Positions 16,075 to 23,915 of a stretch of DNA of 38,282 nucleotides are shown one piece after another. The DNA is taken from positions 1 through 38,282 of the forward strand of contig SIAJ01000052.1 of assembly GCA_009691845.1 (NCBI GenBank), in the 5' to 3' direction. Position 1 is the stretch's first letter; each line of letters begins with the position of its first letter. The notes under the pieces are model-generated. The model did no database searches. It was not told the DNA's origin and saw only the letters and a list, made by a program, of their open reading frames with translations. The stretch comes from Gemmataceae bacterium. GTDB lineage: Bacteria; Planctomycetota; Planctomycetia; Gemmatales; Gemmataceae. The position numbers and the translations under genes are program-made.

Positions 16075-17210
16075 GATGCTGCCGGGACGATCGTGGTTCC
16101 ATTCGAAACCACGTACTCCACCTCATGCGCCTCGGTCCGATCGGGGACCTCCCAGCGATCGAGCATCCGTTCAATGATTTTTTCCGGCACACGCCGACGG
16201 CGCTGCTGGTTCTGCTGGAAAAGTTGTTGCGGTGGAACTTCCACGTACACAATCCGCGTCCGGGCGTCGTGACCGTGGAACAAGCGCAGACAATCGTTGC
16301 GAATATTCCGGCTCAAACAGGGACCATTCCAGATAAAGTCGCGGCGATTGAGGAGATGATCGAGGGCAATTTCACGAGCCCGGTTCAACACCATGCTCTG
16401 AGGATCCGATCCGGATACTTGCAATTCCTGACGAATATCGTCCAGGTTCACACGCGGCCAATCGCGCAAGTTCTCCTCGAGCCAAAAGTCCTTGCCGGAC
16501 CCGGGCAAGCCGCTGAGCATGACGACGTGACTGCCAAAGTTCTCCGGCTCGGACTCGTTCCAGTTGCGATGCGGTTCGCGAAAAAACAGATAACGCTCGT
16601 GAGCGGAAGAAAAGACGTGGGCGGTATGTAGGCAGCCAACCGATTCGGCCTCTTCGCGGAACTTGGCGATCTGCTCGAGCATTCGCTGCGGGTCGGGACA
16701 AATGCGGCCACGCACGTCGGCTTCGGCCATCAGGGTCAGCAGATAGCACTTGGCGGTCTGACTGACCTCAATCAGCAACCGCCGTGGGTTTGCACTATCG
16801 ACAAGGAAAAACGGCACCAAATGATGGCGAACGATCGCGCAGACGTGCTCGCGTTCGGCAAACGGAACCCCAAGATGCCAGAGAATCCCACGGGCACGGA
16901 CGGCCCCGCGCCAGGAGTGCCCACGCGCGGAAACACGGCCATCCGGTTCTATCCGCGTGCAGGCTGGCTTGGCCACGTCGTGCAACAGGGCCGACAGAAA
17001 TAAGATTCGCCGCTCGGTTTCCGGTAGTTCGCGCCAGGCGGGCAGAGCAACCATGGCATCAACGACGCCGTGAACGTGATTCCAAACGTCCCCTTCCGCG
17101 TGGCGATCCGGATTCTGTGGACAGCCCTTCATGTCCTGCAACCACGGCAACGGGTCGAGCGACGCCCAGTCGATCGACCAGTCGGGAGGTTGCGGACACG
17201 ACGGAAACAC
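16071..17210 (-). CDS. HD-Pnk-type end-healing enzyme (HD phosphoesterase plus polynucleotide kinase)
   Basis: The 379-residue product fuses two domains. Residues about 40-170 form an HD phosphohydrolase: H45 and H47 (HVHG), H77-D78 (LLHDVAKP), H98, H129-H130 (VRHHLVPF). Residues about 227-375 form a P-loop kinase: GLPGSGKD (234-241), NLDDIRQEL with the probable general base Asp258, and a lid RRRRVPEKIIERM. This order matches Runella slithyformis HD-Pnk, whose HD domain removes 2',3'-cyclic or 3' phosphates and whose kinase phosphorylates 5'-OH ends before ligation. No ligase is adjacent. I chose the GTG at 17210 because AAGGGAG lies 6-7 bases upstream; a TTG at 17264 lies inside a mobile element. 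The stop codon is donated by a REP element. Confidence 0.82.
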   Translation of the reverse strand: MFPSCPQPPDWSIDWASLDPLPWLQDMKGCPQNPDRHAEGDVWNHVHGVVDAMVALPAWRELPETERRILFLSALLHDVAKPACTRIEPDGRVSARGHSWRGAVRARGILWHLGVPFAEREHVCAIVRHHLVPFFLVDSANPRRLLIEVSQTAKCYLLTLMAEADVRGRICPDPQRMLEQIAKFREEAESVGCLHTAHVFSSAHERYLFFREPHRNWNESEPENFGSHVVMLSGLPGSGKDFWLEENLRDWPRVNLDDIRQELQVSGSDPQSMVLNRAREIALDHLLNRRDFIWNGPCLSRNIRNDCLRLFHGHDARTRIVYVEVPPQQLFQQNQQRRRRVPEKIIERMLDRWEVPDRTEAHEVEYVVSNGTTIVPAAS

Positions 17211-17249
17211 GCACGACTCCCTTGGCTTCTTCAAACGGATGGAGAATGC

Positions 17250-17339
17250 TAGAGACTGTTTCAAAATTTCTCACTCACCCGCCGCGTAAGCGAGGGGGTC
17301 CCTCGCTTACGCGGCGGGTTAGTCTTGAAACAGACTCTA
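17250..17339. repeat. TA-flanked MITE-like palindrome, copy 2
   Basis: The 90-base element is bounded by TA dinucleotides (17250-17251, 17338-17339), with terminal inverted repeats GAGACTGTTTCAA / TTGAAACAGACTC (one mismatch) and a perfect central 20-bp inverted repeat (17277-17296, 17300-17319; core ACCCGCCGCGTAAGCGAGGG). It is the best preserved copy of the family. It fills over half of the 160-base interval between the divergent HD-Pnk and trmB-like genes, 40 bases from one start and 32 from the other. Confidence 0.8.
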
Positions 17340-17370
17340 CAGCTTTTGTATCGCGCCTTACTCTAACAGG

Positions 17371-18150
17371 ATGGGCCATCCTTCCGGAAGTGATCTTCCA
17401 CCGCGACGAGTCGAGCGCGAATTTGGCGTGCCATTCGCTGGCATCGTCCTCGAACCGTCGAAATGGACGCAGACGGCATTGAAGGCGATGCCCGCGGAAG
17501 GCAGGCTGAACTGGCCCGAACTGTTCGGTCGAACGGCCCCCGTGATTCTCGATCTCGGCTGCGGCAACGGCCGCTCGACGATCGGCGGTGCGTTTTCGCG
17601 ACGAGACTACGATCATCTTGGCATCGACACGCTGCCCGTGGTCATTCGCTATGCCCGCAAACGCGGTAATCAACGTGGCCTATCGAACCTGAAGTTCGCG
17701 GTCGGCGGCGCTCACGATCTGCTCGATCGTTGGATCGAACCGCATTCGGTCAGCGAAATTCACTGTTATCATCCGCAACCGTACTACGAGGCCTCGCAGG
17801 TCCATCGTCGTCTGATTACGCCCGCGTTCCTGGCCCTCGTTCATCGCAGCTTGGTGCCAGGCGGTCTGTTCGTGATCCAAACAGACAACCCCGGCTACTG
17901 GAAGTACATCCGCGAGATTGTGCCGATGTTCTTCGACTTCTACGAACGAATCGGCCGCTGGGCGGATGCGCCACGAGGCCGTACTCGTCGAGAGATTATC
18001 GCACTACGAAAAGGCTTGCCGGTCTTTCGGGGGCACGGAACAGCCAAGGTCGACATCGCGGAAGCCGATGCCATACGGCTTGCGGAAGAGTTGCCTCCGC
18101 CAACGTTCGATGCCGATCGCCGGTTGCGGCAGCTGGATGCCGAGGAATGA
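17371..18150 (+). CDS. TrmB-like SAM methyltransferase with altered catalytic motif
   Basis: The 259-residue product resembles tRNA (guanine-46-N7)-methyltransferase: SAM loop VILDLGCGNGRST (58-70), 'HLGIDTLPVVIRYARKRG' after it, and ITPAFLALVHRSLVPGGLFV followed by TDNPGYWKYI (about 171-180), which is the TrmB T-D signature. The strongly conserved PDPW of the active site is replaced by HPQP (134-137, in HCYHPQPYYEA), so the proposed catalytic Asp is Gln. The C-terminal 70 residues are charged and not family-like. It may be a diverged TrmB or a paralogue acting on another RNA; no second TrmB is in the window. It is divergent from the RNA end-healing enzyme. Confidence 0.75.
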   Translation: MGHPSGSDLPPRRVEREFGVPFAGIVLEPSKWTQTALKAMPAEGRLNWPELFGRTAPVILDLGCGNGRSTIGGAFSRRDYDHLGIDTLPVVIRYARKRGNQRGLSNLKFAVGGAHDLLDRWIEPHSVSEIHCYHPQPYYEASQVHRRLITPAFLALVHRSLVPGGLFVIQTDNPGYWKYIREIVPMFFDFYERIGRWADAPRGRTRREIIALRKGLPVFRGHGTAKVDIAEADAIRLAEELPPPTFDADRRLRQLDAEE

Positions 18151-18222
18151 GCTTGCCGACGTCCGTGGCTTCCCTCATACGATTGTCCTCAACCCGATTG
18201 GTCGCTTCACGAGTAATCTCAC

Positions 18223-18984
18223 ATGATCCCTTCCCGTTGCCCACAGTGCGGTGAGCGCGTCATCGTTCGTCGTGGTGAGTACAACCGAACCATTTATTGC
18301 GATGGTTGCAATGCGGTATTGAGCGAGCCCGAGGCGGACGAGCGTCCGCGGGGTCGGCGCCCAAAACCAAAGAAACGTGGGCTCAGCACTCCGAAGATAC
18401 TGCTACTGGTCTCCGGGGGCCTGTTCCTGGCGTGCGGCGGCATGTGTACGCTGAGCTACGCCCTGTTCATCCACGAGATCGATGAGCCCGTCACTGCGGC
18501 AGACAAAACACATGTGATAACCGCCGAGCATGTAGCTCAATTTGTGCCGGGAACCAAAGTCGATCCGGCCCGTGCAAAGTTCAGCAAGGTTCGCCATCTC
18601 GATGGCAGCCGAGACCTCACTTACGAATACGAGGACACGGCCGATCCCGAGAAGACCGTCTATGTGACCTGCACGGTCAGCGTGGAACGCTCCGCCAAGG
18701 ATGCCCGCGACGCCTATGCCGGCCTGAAAATCGGCAACAAGATCGGCATTGCGGCCGCCGAGGGTGTGATCGAGGTTGAACGAAAAGACTTGTGGACGTG
18801 GGGCGACGATTCCCGTTGTGTGTTGTTGCAGAGCAAGGGCAACTCGGTCGGCAACTCGTTCATGGCCTGCAAGGGCAAACGCTATTTCATCATCTACATT
18901 GTCGGAATCTACTTCGACAAGCGTGGGAGCATCCAGGATTTGCTGAGGGACTTTCTGAACAAGGTTGATTCGTATGAAGGCTGA
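18223..18984 (+). CDS. Zinc-ribbon membrane protein of unknown function
   Basis: The 253-residue product starts with a zinc ribbon (CPQC at 6-9, CDGC at 26-29), then a basic linker (RPRGRRPKPKKRG), one transmembrane helix (about 58-83) and a C-terminal domain of about 165 residues with regular beta strands (LTYEYEDTADPEKTVYVTC, KRYFIIYIVGIYFDK). The ribbon is expected in the cytoplasm and the C-terminal domain outside. Ribbon plus transmembrane helix plus extracytoplasmic domain is a common planctomycete layout with no assigned function. It lies 72 bases after the TrmB-like gene on the same strand. Confidence 0.7.
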   Translation: MIPSRCPQCGERVIVRRGEYNRTIYCDGCNAVLSEPEADERPRGRRPKPKKRGLSTPKILLLVSGGLFLACGGMCTLSYALFIHEIDEPVTAADKTHVITAEHVAQFVPGTKVDPARAKFSKVRHLDGSRDLTYEYEDTADPEKTVYVTCTVSVERSAKDARDAYAGLKIGNKIGIAAAEGVIEVERKDLWTWGDDSRCVLLQSKGNSVGNSFMACKGKRYFIIYIVGIYFDKRGSIQDLLRDFLNKVDSYEG

Positions 18985-18992
18985 CGTTTTTC

Positions 18993-19019
18993 TCCCTTTC
19001 CCCGAAGCGGGGAGGGGGG
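18993..19019 (+). terminator. G/C-rich hairpin after the zinc-ribbon gene
   Basis: TCCCCG (18999-19004) pairs with CGGGGA (19008-19013), extended outward to about 18993-19019 with G-T wobbles. It starts 9 bases after the stop codon, preceded by four T residues rather than followed by them. It is a probable transcription end or a repeat. Confidence 0.4.
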
Positions 19020-19084
19020 GAATCACTAGCTTCAGGCTCCGAATTTCTCTTGCTTCCAAACGTTTTCGATGGAATGATGACCTC

Positions 19085-19498
19085 ATGAAAAACACTCTCT
19101 ACTTTCTCGCACTCACTTCATTCATTCTCACTCTCGGCTGCATGGACTCGCCGACCACCGGAACAACCCCGGCTGCGAAATCGAAGCAGGCCCCTCGTTT
19201 GGTGAAGGTCGAGTTCCTCGAATTCCATGCCGATTGGTGTGGACCATGCCGACAACAGAAGCCAATCGTCCTGGCGTTGCAAGCAAAATACAAGGACGTG
19301 GCCTTTCGAATCCTCGATGTTGATGACGACAATAACTTGGCGCTCGTGAGAAGACACCAGATCACTTCTATTCCGCGCCTGCTCATTCTCGTCGATGGCA
19401 AGGTCGAGGAAGATTATCTCGGGCTGCAGACCGCAGACGAATTGATCCGTGGCCTCGACAAAGCCATCGCATCCGCCAGCAAATCCAATGCCCCCTGA
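19085..19498 (+). CDS. Lipoprotein thioredoxin
   Basis: The 137-residue product has a lipoprotein signal peptide (lipobox LTLGC, Cys19) and a thioredoxin domain with WCGPC (C52, C55), the VDDDNNLALVRRHQITSIP stretch and cis-proline before RLLIL. It should be tethered to a membrane facing the periplasm and act as a thiol reductant or oxidant. The ATG at 19085 is the only start that gives a proper signal peptide; the frame is open upstream to 18965 but overlaps the previous gene. It lies 41 bases before the Gfo/Idh/MocA gene. Confidence 0.85.
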   Translation: MKNTLYFLALTSFILTLGCMDSPTTGTTPAAKSKQAPRLVKVEFLEFHADWCGPCRQQKPIVLALQAKYKDVAFRILDVDDDNNLALVRRHQITSIPRLLILVDGKVEEDYLGLQTADELIRGLDKAIASASKSNAP

Positions 19499-19539
19499 TT
19501 CGGCAGCTTGCACTCTCTTACCAATCGGAGCCTCTCCCC

Positions 19540-20799
19540 ATGGCAGACGACCTTACTCGCCGAGCCTTCGTGGCCGCCGCCGCGACCGGCGCGCTCGCAC
19601 TGTCAACTGATCGCGCCTACGGTGCCAACGGCCGCATTCGCATGGCCGTCATCGGCTGCGGCGGCATGGGCACGGGTCACGTCGGCTCGCTCGTCAAGCG
19701 GGCCGAGAAGGACAATGTGCAGGTCGTCGGCGTTTGCGATGTTTACCAGAAACGCATCGAACGGGCGAAGAAGATCGCGAGTGCGGAAGGCTACTCGGAC
19801 TACCGCAAGATTCTGGATCGCAAGGACGTGGACGCGGTACTGATCGCGACGCCCGACCACTGGCATGGCAAGATCACCATCGAGGCGATGGAGGCGGGCA
19901 AGAACGTTTACTGCGAAAAGCCGATGACGCACACCGTCGAGCAGGCGATTGCGGTTCGCGATGCGGCTCGACGGCTAAAGAAGATTCTCCAGGTTGGTCC
20001 GAACGCGACAGCGAGCGATGGCTACTGGCAGGCAAGCGAAGCCATCAAGGCTGGCCGCATCGGCAAGGTGACCTGGGCTCAGGGGAGCTATAACCGCAAC
20101 GCCCGCGATTGCCTGTTCAACACGCATCAGAAGATCGATCCCACGGCCGGGCCCGACAAGGCCGGCGAGGATCACATCGACTGGGACATGTGGCTTGGGC
20201 ACAAGTACGGCCTGGCCCCGAAGATCGACTGGAACCCGGAGCACTTCTTCCGCTTCCGCAAATATTGGCCCTACAACGGCGGAGTTGCCACCGACCTGCT
20301 GTATCACAAACTCGCACCGTTGCTCATCGCCCTGGCTGGGCCGAACGGGGCCTATCCAAGTCGCGTAACGGGTTCCGGCGGTTTGTACGTCGAGAAGGAT
20401 GGCCGCGATATTCCGGACGTGTTCATGATGACGGCCGATTATCCGCAGGAATTCTCGGTCTTTTTGGTCAGCACGCTCACCAACGACACGCAAATTCCCG
20501 ATCGCATCTACGGCAAGCACGGAACCATGGAGATCGGCGGCGAACCGCTGCTGAAGTTCAACGGCGACTTCAAGCCGGAGTTCCAGGCCAAGAACGACGG
20601 CAAGGACGAAGTGAAGATTCCGATCAAGCCAAGAGCGGATATGGTCGGCAATTTCCTCGACGTGATTCGCGGCAACGGCCAGTTGAATTGCAACGTGGAA
20701 CTTGGAACGGCCACGATGGTCGCAATCAAGCTGGCCGTGGAATCGTATCGGCAACGCAAAGTGATGAACTGGGATGCGAAGACGGAGAAGGTGGTTTAA
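19540..20799 (+). CDS. Tat-exported Gfo/Idh/MocA family oxidoreductase
   Basis: The 419-residue product has a twin-arginine signal (TRRAFVAAAATGALAL, R7-R8), a Rossmann NAD(P) site (AVIGCGGMGTGHVG, about 36-49), the family motif CEKPMTH (Lys127), and a C-terminal substrate domain including 'GGVATDLLYH' and 'GKHGTMEIGG'. The family oxidises or reduces sugars, inositols or related compounds; exported versions with tightly bound cofactor are numerous in planctomycetes. GGAG lies 9 bases before the ATG. A strong hairpin follows the stop. The DUF1080 gene downstream often occurs near such oxidoreductases in carbohydrate loci. Confidence 0.88.
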   Translation: MADDLTRRAFVAAAATGALALSTDRAYGANGRIRMAVIGCGGMGTGHVGSLVKRAEKDNVQVVGVCDVYQKRIERAKKIASAEGYSDYRKILDRKDVDAVLIATPDHWHGKITIEAMEAGKNVYCEKPMTHTVEQAIAVRDAARRLKKILQVGPNATASDGYWQASEAIKAGRIGKVTWAQGSYNRNARDCLFNTHQKIDPTAGPDKAGEDHIDWDMWLGHKYGLAPKIDWNPEHFFRFRKYWPYNGGVATDLLYHKLAPLLIALAGPNGAYPSRVTGSGGLYVEKDGRDIPDVFMMTADYPQEFSVFLVSTLTNDTQIPDRIYGKHGTMEIGGEPLLKFNGDFKPEFQAKNDGKDEVKIPIKPRADMVGNFLDVIRGNGQLNCNVELGTATMVAIKLAVESYRQRKVMNWDAKTEKVV

Positions 20800-20803
20800 T
20801 TTT

Positions 20804-20832
20804 CTCCCCCTCTCCGCTTCGGAGAGGGGGAG
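20804..20832 (+). terminator. 13-bp hairpin after the oxidoreductase gene
   Basis: CTCCCCCTCTCCG (20804-20816) and CGGAGAGGGGGAG (20820-20832) are perfect complements with a 3-base loop, starting 5 bases after the stop codon. There is no following T-run, so termination is inferred from position and stem strength. Confidence 0.55.
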
Positions 20833-21162
20833 CTAGTCCGTCTCTCCGAAGCGCACAGCAAACTGAGCGTGCTTGTCGGCGAACTTCCGCCGGAATGCTC
20901 CGCTGTTAAATACCACCATCGTGTCGAAAGTGATCGCAATGGAACGGATCAGAGATCGCCGTGCCGAGGCAACGTTGATGATGACCGAATTAGCCGGGTC
21001 GAATCTGGGCTAGAATTGCGCCTCGTTCAGAATGCGTCTGCAGAACTGACTCACATGCCATTCGTAGGATCAACGATAGCTTAACACGAAACCGGGATTT
21101 CCTTCTTCCATCCCTTGGCGACTTTGCGTGAACTCTCGTTCCCCAAACATCATGGTGTTCTG
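20833..21162. other. Intergenic region with a possible gene remnant
   Basis: No intact gene is evident. On the minus strand, 20833 to about 20997 is an open stretch of about 54 codons after an in-frame stop, with protein-like composition and mostly G/C third bases (e.g. NSVIINVASARRSLIRSI, RKFADKHAQFAVRFGE). It has no good start codon; the only ATG is mid-way. It may be the 3' remnant of a lost gene. The remainder to 21162 shows nothing recognisable. Confidence 0.3.
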
Positions 21163-21849
21163 ATGCGACATTCTCTCCCGATCGTCTCGCTCTGTCTGCT
21201 CGCGTCTCTGGCTTCGGCTGCGGACAACGAGTTGTCCGATCTCGAAAAGAAAGATGGCTGGCAACTGCTTTTCGACGGCAAGACTCATGCCGGCTGGATG
21301 ACTAGCAGCGAGAAGCCGAGCAAGACGCCGGTGGACGATGGCTGCATCAACCCCCACAAATGCGGCGGCTACATGATGATCCACGAGAAAATGTGGGAGG
21401 ATTTCTCGCTTCAGTTCGATTTCAAGATCAGCCCCAAATGCAATAGCGGTGTCTTTATTCGAACCTCCTCGCTCAAGCCCCGACCTGGCAAAGATGTCGG
21501 CTTTAACGGCATCGAGGTCGCCATCGACGACACCAAGACCGCCGGCTACCACGACACTGGTGCGCTGTACGATCTGGTAAAGCCGACCAAGAACGCGATG
21601 AAAGCCGTCGGCGAGTGGAACCACATGGTCATCACCTGCCAGGGCCACAAGGTGACCATCCAGTTAAACGGCGAAACCGTCGTGAAGGCGGACATGGCGG
21701 AATTCGAGAAGCCAAACTTACGCCCCGATGGCTCGGCCCACAAATTCGACGTGGCCTTCAAGGATCATCCGCTCAGGGGCTTCATCGGCTTCCAGGACCA
21801 CGGTTCCCCTTGTTGGTTCAAGAACATCAAGATCAAGTTGCTGAAGTGA
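21163..21849 (+). CDS. Exported DUF1080 (3-keto-disaccharide hydrolase-like) protein
   Basis: The 228-residue product has a signal peptide (MRHSLPIVSLCLLASLASA) and one DUF1080 domain, a concanavalin/LamG-like beta sandwich: GWQLLFDGKTHAGW, 'DFSLQFDFKISPKCNSGVF', 'NGIEVAIDD', the NHMVITCQGHKVTIQLNG strand, and 'GFIGFQDHGSPCWFKNIKI' at the end. The family includes 3-keto-disaccharide hydrolases and carbohydrate-binding proteins; catalytic activity is not certain from sequence. The ATG at 21163 is the start because the signal peptide begins there. It probably acts in the periplasm on sugars, possibly with the upstream oxidoreductase. Confidence 0.87.
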   Translation: MRHSLPIVSLCLLASLASAADNELSDLEKKDGWQLLFDGKTHAGWMTSSEKPSKTPVDDGCINPHKCGGYMMIHEKMWEDFSLQFDFKISPKCNSGVFIRTSSLKPRPGKDVGFNGIEVAIDDTKTAGYHDTGALYDLVKPTKNAMKAVGEWNHMVITCQGHKVTIQLNGETVVKADMAEFEKPNLRPDGSAHKFDVAFKDHPLRGFIGFQDHGSPCWFKNIKIKLLK

Positions 21850-22353
21850 GGATCGGAGGGAACATTGCGCGCCCTTCCGGATCTTCGTGAGGGCATTCGA
21901 ATTCCCCTGGTTGGCAATCATGCCAAAGTCCCAGAGGACGGCACCGCAAGCAAGCATCCCAACCCCCGCCCAAGCCGCCTGAGATTTCTCGCTCAGCGAA
22001 CAAAAAACGCGTGATGAGTAGCTGGCCACCAGCCTGCATCATCTCGCCGACCTCGTGGGGGGAATCACGAGGATGCAGCCGATGCTCGATCTGGCTATTC
22101 GACACCAGCAGCTAGTGCATCGTCAATCATGGACGGATGGATGTCTTCAACTGTAGCTCTCTCGCTCCGCGAGAGGGCTACTCTGCCACCAATCATTCGC
22201 ACTCGCCAGAAAGGCGGACGAATACGCAGAACTAGCGCGGAAGCTGGCACGAGAAGCACTCGTCCGCTGCTACGCAGGTTTGGACTCCACAACATCCCCC
22301 ATTTGCGTTATTCTCTTCTCCACACGGAAGCTACTCACCGCCAGGATTCGGCC
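21850..22353. other. Long intergenic region, no supported gene
   Basis: Only overlapping short frames with no recognisable motif occur here. A single REP-like hairpin lies at 22153-22181. The last 100 bases should hold the desaturase promoter, but I could not point to convincing -35/-10 boxes. Confidence 0.4.
22153..22181. repeat. Single GTAG...CTAC REP-like hairpin
   Basis: GTAG, then an imperfect stem CTCTCTCGC / GCGAGAGGG around TCC, then CTAC. It has the same head tetranucleotide as the paired elements but stands alone, away from any stop codon. Confidence 0.65.
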
Positions 22354-23688
22354 ATGTCTTCGGAAGCCAGCCCCTTTCTTCGTGATCCTGTTTTTCGGCA
22401 ACTGTTGCAGGACATTCGGCAGTCGAACAACTGGACCAACTGGTTCTACATTCTGCGCTCGTGGCTCATCCTGGCTGTCGTGCTTACGGCGGCATTCCTC
22501 GGGCTCGAATGGATCTTGCAATCGGGCGTCGGCTGGGGCTGGGCGATTCCGCTCGTGCTGGTCTCGGCTCTGTTCGTCGGGGCTGGCCACCATCATCTCG
22601 GCGTGTTGGGTCATGAAGGTTCGCACCGCACGCTCTTTCGCAATCGCTGGTTGAACGAACTGGCTTCCGATTGGCTGTGCATGTATCCGATCTTCACAAC
22701 CACCTACATGTATCGCCTGCAGCACCTCGCTCATCATCAATTCGTGAACGATCCGGACCGCGACCCGAATGTCATGCAGATGGTCGAAACGGACACCTGG
22801 CCCAAAGGCCCGCTGCAGCCGCGACAAGTGTTGGGCTACGTGCTTCGCATTCTGTCGCCGATCCGGATGTTCGGCTTCCTGCGTGTCCGCATTCAGGCCA
22901 ACGCGTTCAGCAGCAGCCGCGATGTGTATCGCACCAGCGAAAACCCTGCCCCCTCCTGGCCGAAGCGACTCGGGGCCGTGTGCGTGGTCGGGCAGTTCTT
23001 CCTGAATCTCGCGCTCGTTTACAAGGGCGATGAGACGTTGCTCGCGATCGTGCCCGGAGCCGTGTGGGCGTCCGCGATGCTGTTTTTTGGCCTGCTACCA
23101 CATCGCTTCTATCACCGCAGTCGGGTGAAGCCGGACATGAGCCTGAAGGCAACCACGCTGCAACGTTTCACGTGCTACTTCCTTCTGTTCCATGGACTGG
23201 CCTGGGCGAGTGTGCTGACGGGCCGGCCGATCATGTGGTACTGGTCGGCTCTCTGGGCGTTGCCGTTACTCACGGTGTTTCCGCTTTACGTGCTGTTGCG
23301 GCAATTCGTGCAGCACGGCAACGGCGGCCGCGGCAAGCTGACGAATACCCGAGTCTTTCTCGGTCCGACGACGATGAACTTTTTCCTCCTGCCGGTCGGA
23401 CAGGACTACCATCTGCCGCATCACTTGTTCGCGAGCGTGCCGCATTACAAACTCAGGGAATTGCACGAGGCGTTGCTGAAGTACCCCGACTATCAAGAGT
23501 CCGCCGTGGAAGTGGACGGCGTCGTGTACGCAGCGAAAGGCACGACCCACTCATCACTCGTGGACGTCCTGGGTGTCGGGAGCGAACGATACAGCGATGG
23601 CACGTTCATCGACAGTTCCGTGCTCGATGAATACGACGTGACGGAACGAGAAGCCATCCGAGCGGAAGAGCACGCGTCGGCGACGTAG
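22354..23688 (+). CDS. Membrane fatty acid desaturase
   Basis: The 444-residue integral membrane product has the three histidine boxes of di-iron desaturases: HEGSH (87-91), HLAHH (124-128) and HLPHH (353-357). It has four or more transmembrane segments, e.g. 'LILAVVLTAAFLGLEWIL' and 'MLFFGLLPHRFYH'. QHGNGG near 321 provides a further likely His ligand. Such enzymes insert double bonds into acyl chains or modify related lipids and carotenoids; the substrate is not resolved. The ATG at 22354 is chosen because it gives a short polar N-terminus before the first helix; the frame continues upstream through the REP-like hairpin without protein-like content. Gene neighbours do not indicate a pathway. 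Confidence 0.88.
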   Translation: MSSEASPFLRDPVFRQLLQDIRQSNNWTNWFYILRSWLILAVVLTAAFLGLEWILQSGVGWGWAIPLVLVSALFVGAGHHHLGVLGHEGSHRTLFRNRWLNELASDWLCMYPIFTTTYMYRLQHLAHHQFVNDPDRDPNVMQMVETDTWPKGPLQPRQVLGYVLRILSPIRMFGFLRVRIQANAFSSSRDVYRTSENPAPSWPKRLGAVCVVGQFFLNLALVYKGDETLLAIVPGAVWASAMLFFGLLPHRFYHRSRVKPDMSLKATTLQRFTCYFLLFHGLAWASVLTGRPIMWYWSALWALPLLTVFPLYVLLRQFVQHGNGGRGKLTNTRVFLGPTTMNFFLLPVGQDYHLPHHLFASVPHYKLRELHEALLKYPDYQESAVEVDGVVYAAKGTTHSSLVDVLGVGSERYSDGTFIDSSVLDEYDVTEREAIRAEEHASAT

Positions 23689-23754
23689 TATCCGGAATCG
23701 ATCCGAATTCTTCAACCATCCTGATACGCGGAGGGTTGGCGATAGACTTCCACC

Positions 23755-23915
23755 TTCCTGACCCCGAACTGGTCGCAGACACTAACACCCAACCCGACCG
23801 CCTTCTATTATTCCGACCCCGGAGGGGTCGCAGAGATTAGCCGGTGGTCGAGCGCCAGCGAGACCACCGGACGCGAGCCCCCAAAATGATTTGCACCCCG
23901 GAGGGGTGCCAGAGG
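23755..23915. repeat. Composite repeat: three 'CCCCGGAGGGGT' type units and an internal hairpin
   Basis: Units around ACCCCGAACTGGTCGCAGA (23760s), GACCCCGGAGGGGTCGCAGA (23816-23835) and GCACCCCGGAGGGGTGCCAGA (23893 on) recur at irregular spacing. Between the last two lies a perfect 9-bp inverted repeat CCGGTGGTC/GACCACCGG (23841-23870). This arrangement looks like a dispersed planctomycete repeat. It abuts, and supplies the 3' end of, the broken WD40 gene. Confidence 0.65.

Noticed and set aside
17211..17264. TTG start for HD-Pnk
   Set aside because: The TTG lies in the terminal repeat of the MITE-like element; the GTG at 17210 has a good Shine-Dalgarno.
21718..22105. Minus-strand frames between the DUF1080 and desaturase genes
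   Set aside because: Two overlapping frames of about 90-100 codons, neither with a start signal nor recognisable protein features.
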